Assembly: GCA_001724315.1 (NCBI GenBank)
Contig: MEEC01000129.1
Coordinates: 1 to 7,380 of the forward strand
Reading direction: 5' to 3'
DNA from: Lautropia sp. SCN 70-15
GTDB lineage: Bacteria > Pseudomonadota > Gammaproteobacteria > Burkholderiales > Burkholderiaceae_E
DNA length: 7,380 bases
The notes beneath the pieces were generated by a model that was not told the DNA's origin, ran no database searches, and worked only from the letters and a program-made list of their open reading frames with translations. Position 1 is the first letter of the stretch. Each line of letters opens with the position of its first letter. The translations under genes and the position numbers were made by a program. Positions 7,340-7,380 of this stretch are shown here, piece after piece.

Positions 7340-7380
7340 AGCCTTCAAATCGAGTCTTGACGGACGGCCGGGTCGCCGAT
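7336..7380 (+). CDS. Start of an unidentified gene, cut by window edge
   Basis: Fifteen codons, MKPSNRVLTDGRVAD, run open to the window end. The ATG overlaps the permease TGA as ATGA and has a GGAGG ribosome binding site, so the gene is probably translationally coupled to the permease. The visible peptide is too short to assign a family. Confidence 0.6.
   Translation, partial: MKPSNRVLTDGRVAD

Noticed and set aside
6065..7348. A 427-codon minus-strand open frame opposite the permease
   Set aside because: Gln/Arg/His-rich mirror of a membrane-protein gene; no domain and no ribosome binding site evidence.

Overview
The window is chromosomal DNA of very high GC content (roughly 70% by eye), with nearly every codon third position G or C. 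The best guess for the source is a high-GC betaproteobacterium, probably of the Burkholderiales. The GltX and AroC sequences look betaproteobacterial: GltX keeps a Cys-x-Cys but lacks the later Cys/His zinc ligands, and AroC reads SARLTA where many others read SARET. The order gltX, aroC, MFS transporter also fits. This placement rests on recall of family sequences, not on a search.

Layout. Positions 1-2245 (minus strand) hold most of a large hybrid sensor histidine kinase with domain order PAS, GAF, PAS, HisKA, HATPase, receiver. Its C-terminus runs off the left edge within the receiver domain. A short gap of about 130 bp follows, holding what looks like the last 30-45 codons of a decayed MFS transporter gene on the plus strand. 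Next, on the minus strand (2379-3314), is a short MgtE-type magnesium/divalent cation channel consisting of a CBS pair plus the membrane domain. A divergent spacer carries a TAAAAT box, a 15-bp-period tandem repeat and the gltX ribosome binding site. Then come three plus-strand genes: gltX (glutamyl-tRNA synthetase, 3469-4881), aroC (chorismate synthase, 4940-6046) and an MFS permease related to the HcaT/LacY-like group (6095-7339). The permease stop codon overlaps the ATG of a further gene, of which only 15 codons are visible.

How the genes relate. gltX, aroC, the permease gene and the last gene lie on one strand with gaps of 58 and 48 bp and a 4-base overlap, so they could be read as one transcript. 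There is no clear shared pathway: gltX serves translation, aroC makes chorismate for aromatic compounds, and the permease substrate is unknown. The kinase and the MgtE-like gene share the other strand and could be co-transcribed, but the MFS remnant between them suggests their adjacency is recent.

I found no RNA gene, insertion sequence, CRISPR array, phage gene or convincing terminator. Nothing here looks like a new multi-gene system. The points most worth a second look are the MFS remnant marking a rearrangement junction, the uncertain 5' end of the MgtE-like gene (possible frameshift), and the CxxC insertion in the kinase ATPase domain.
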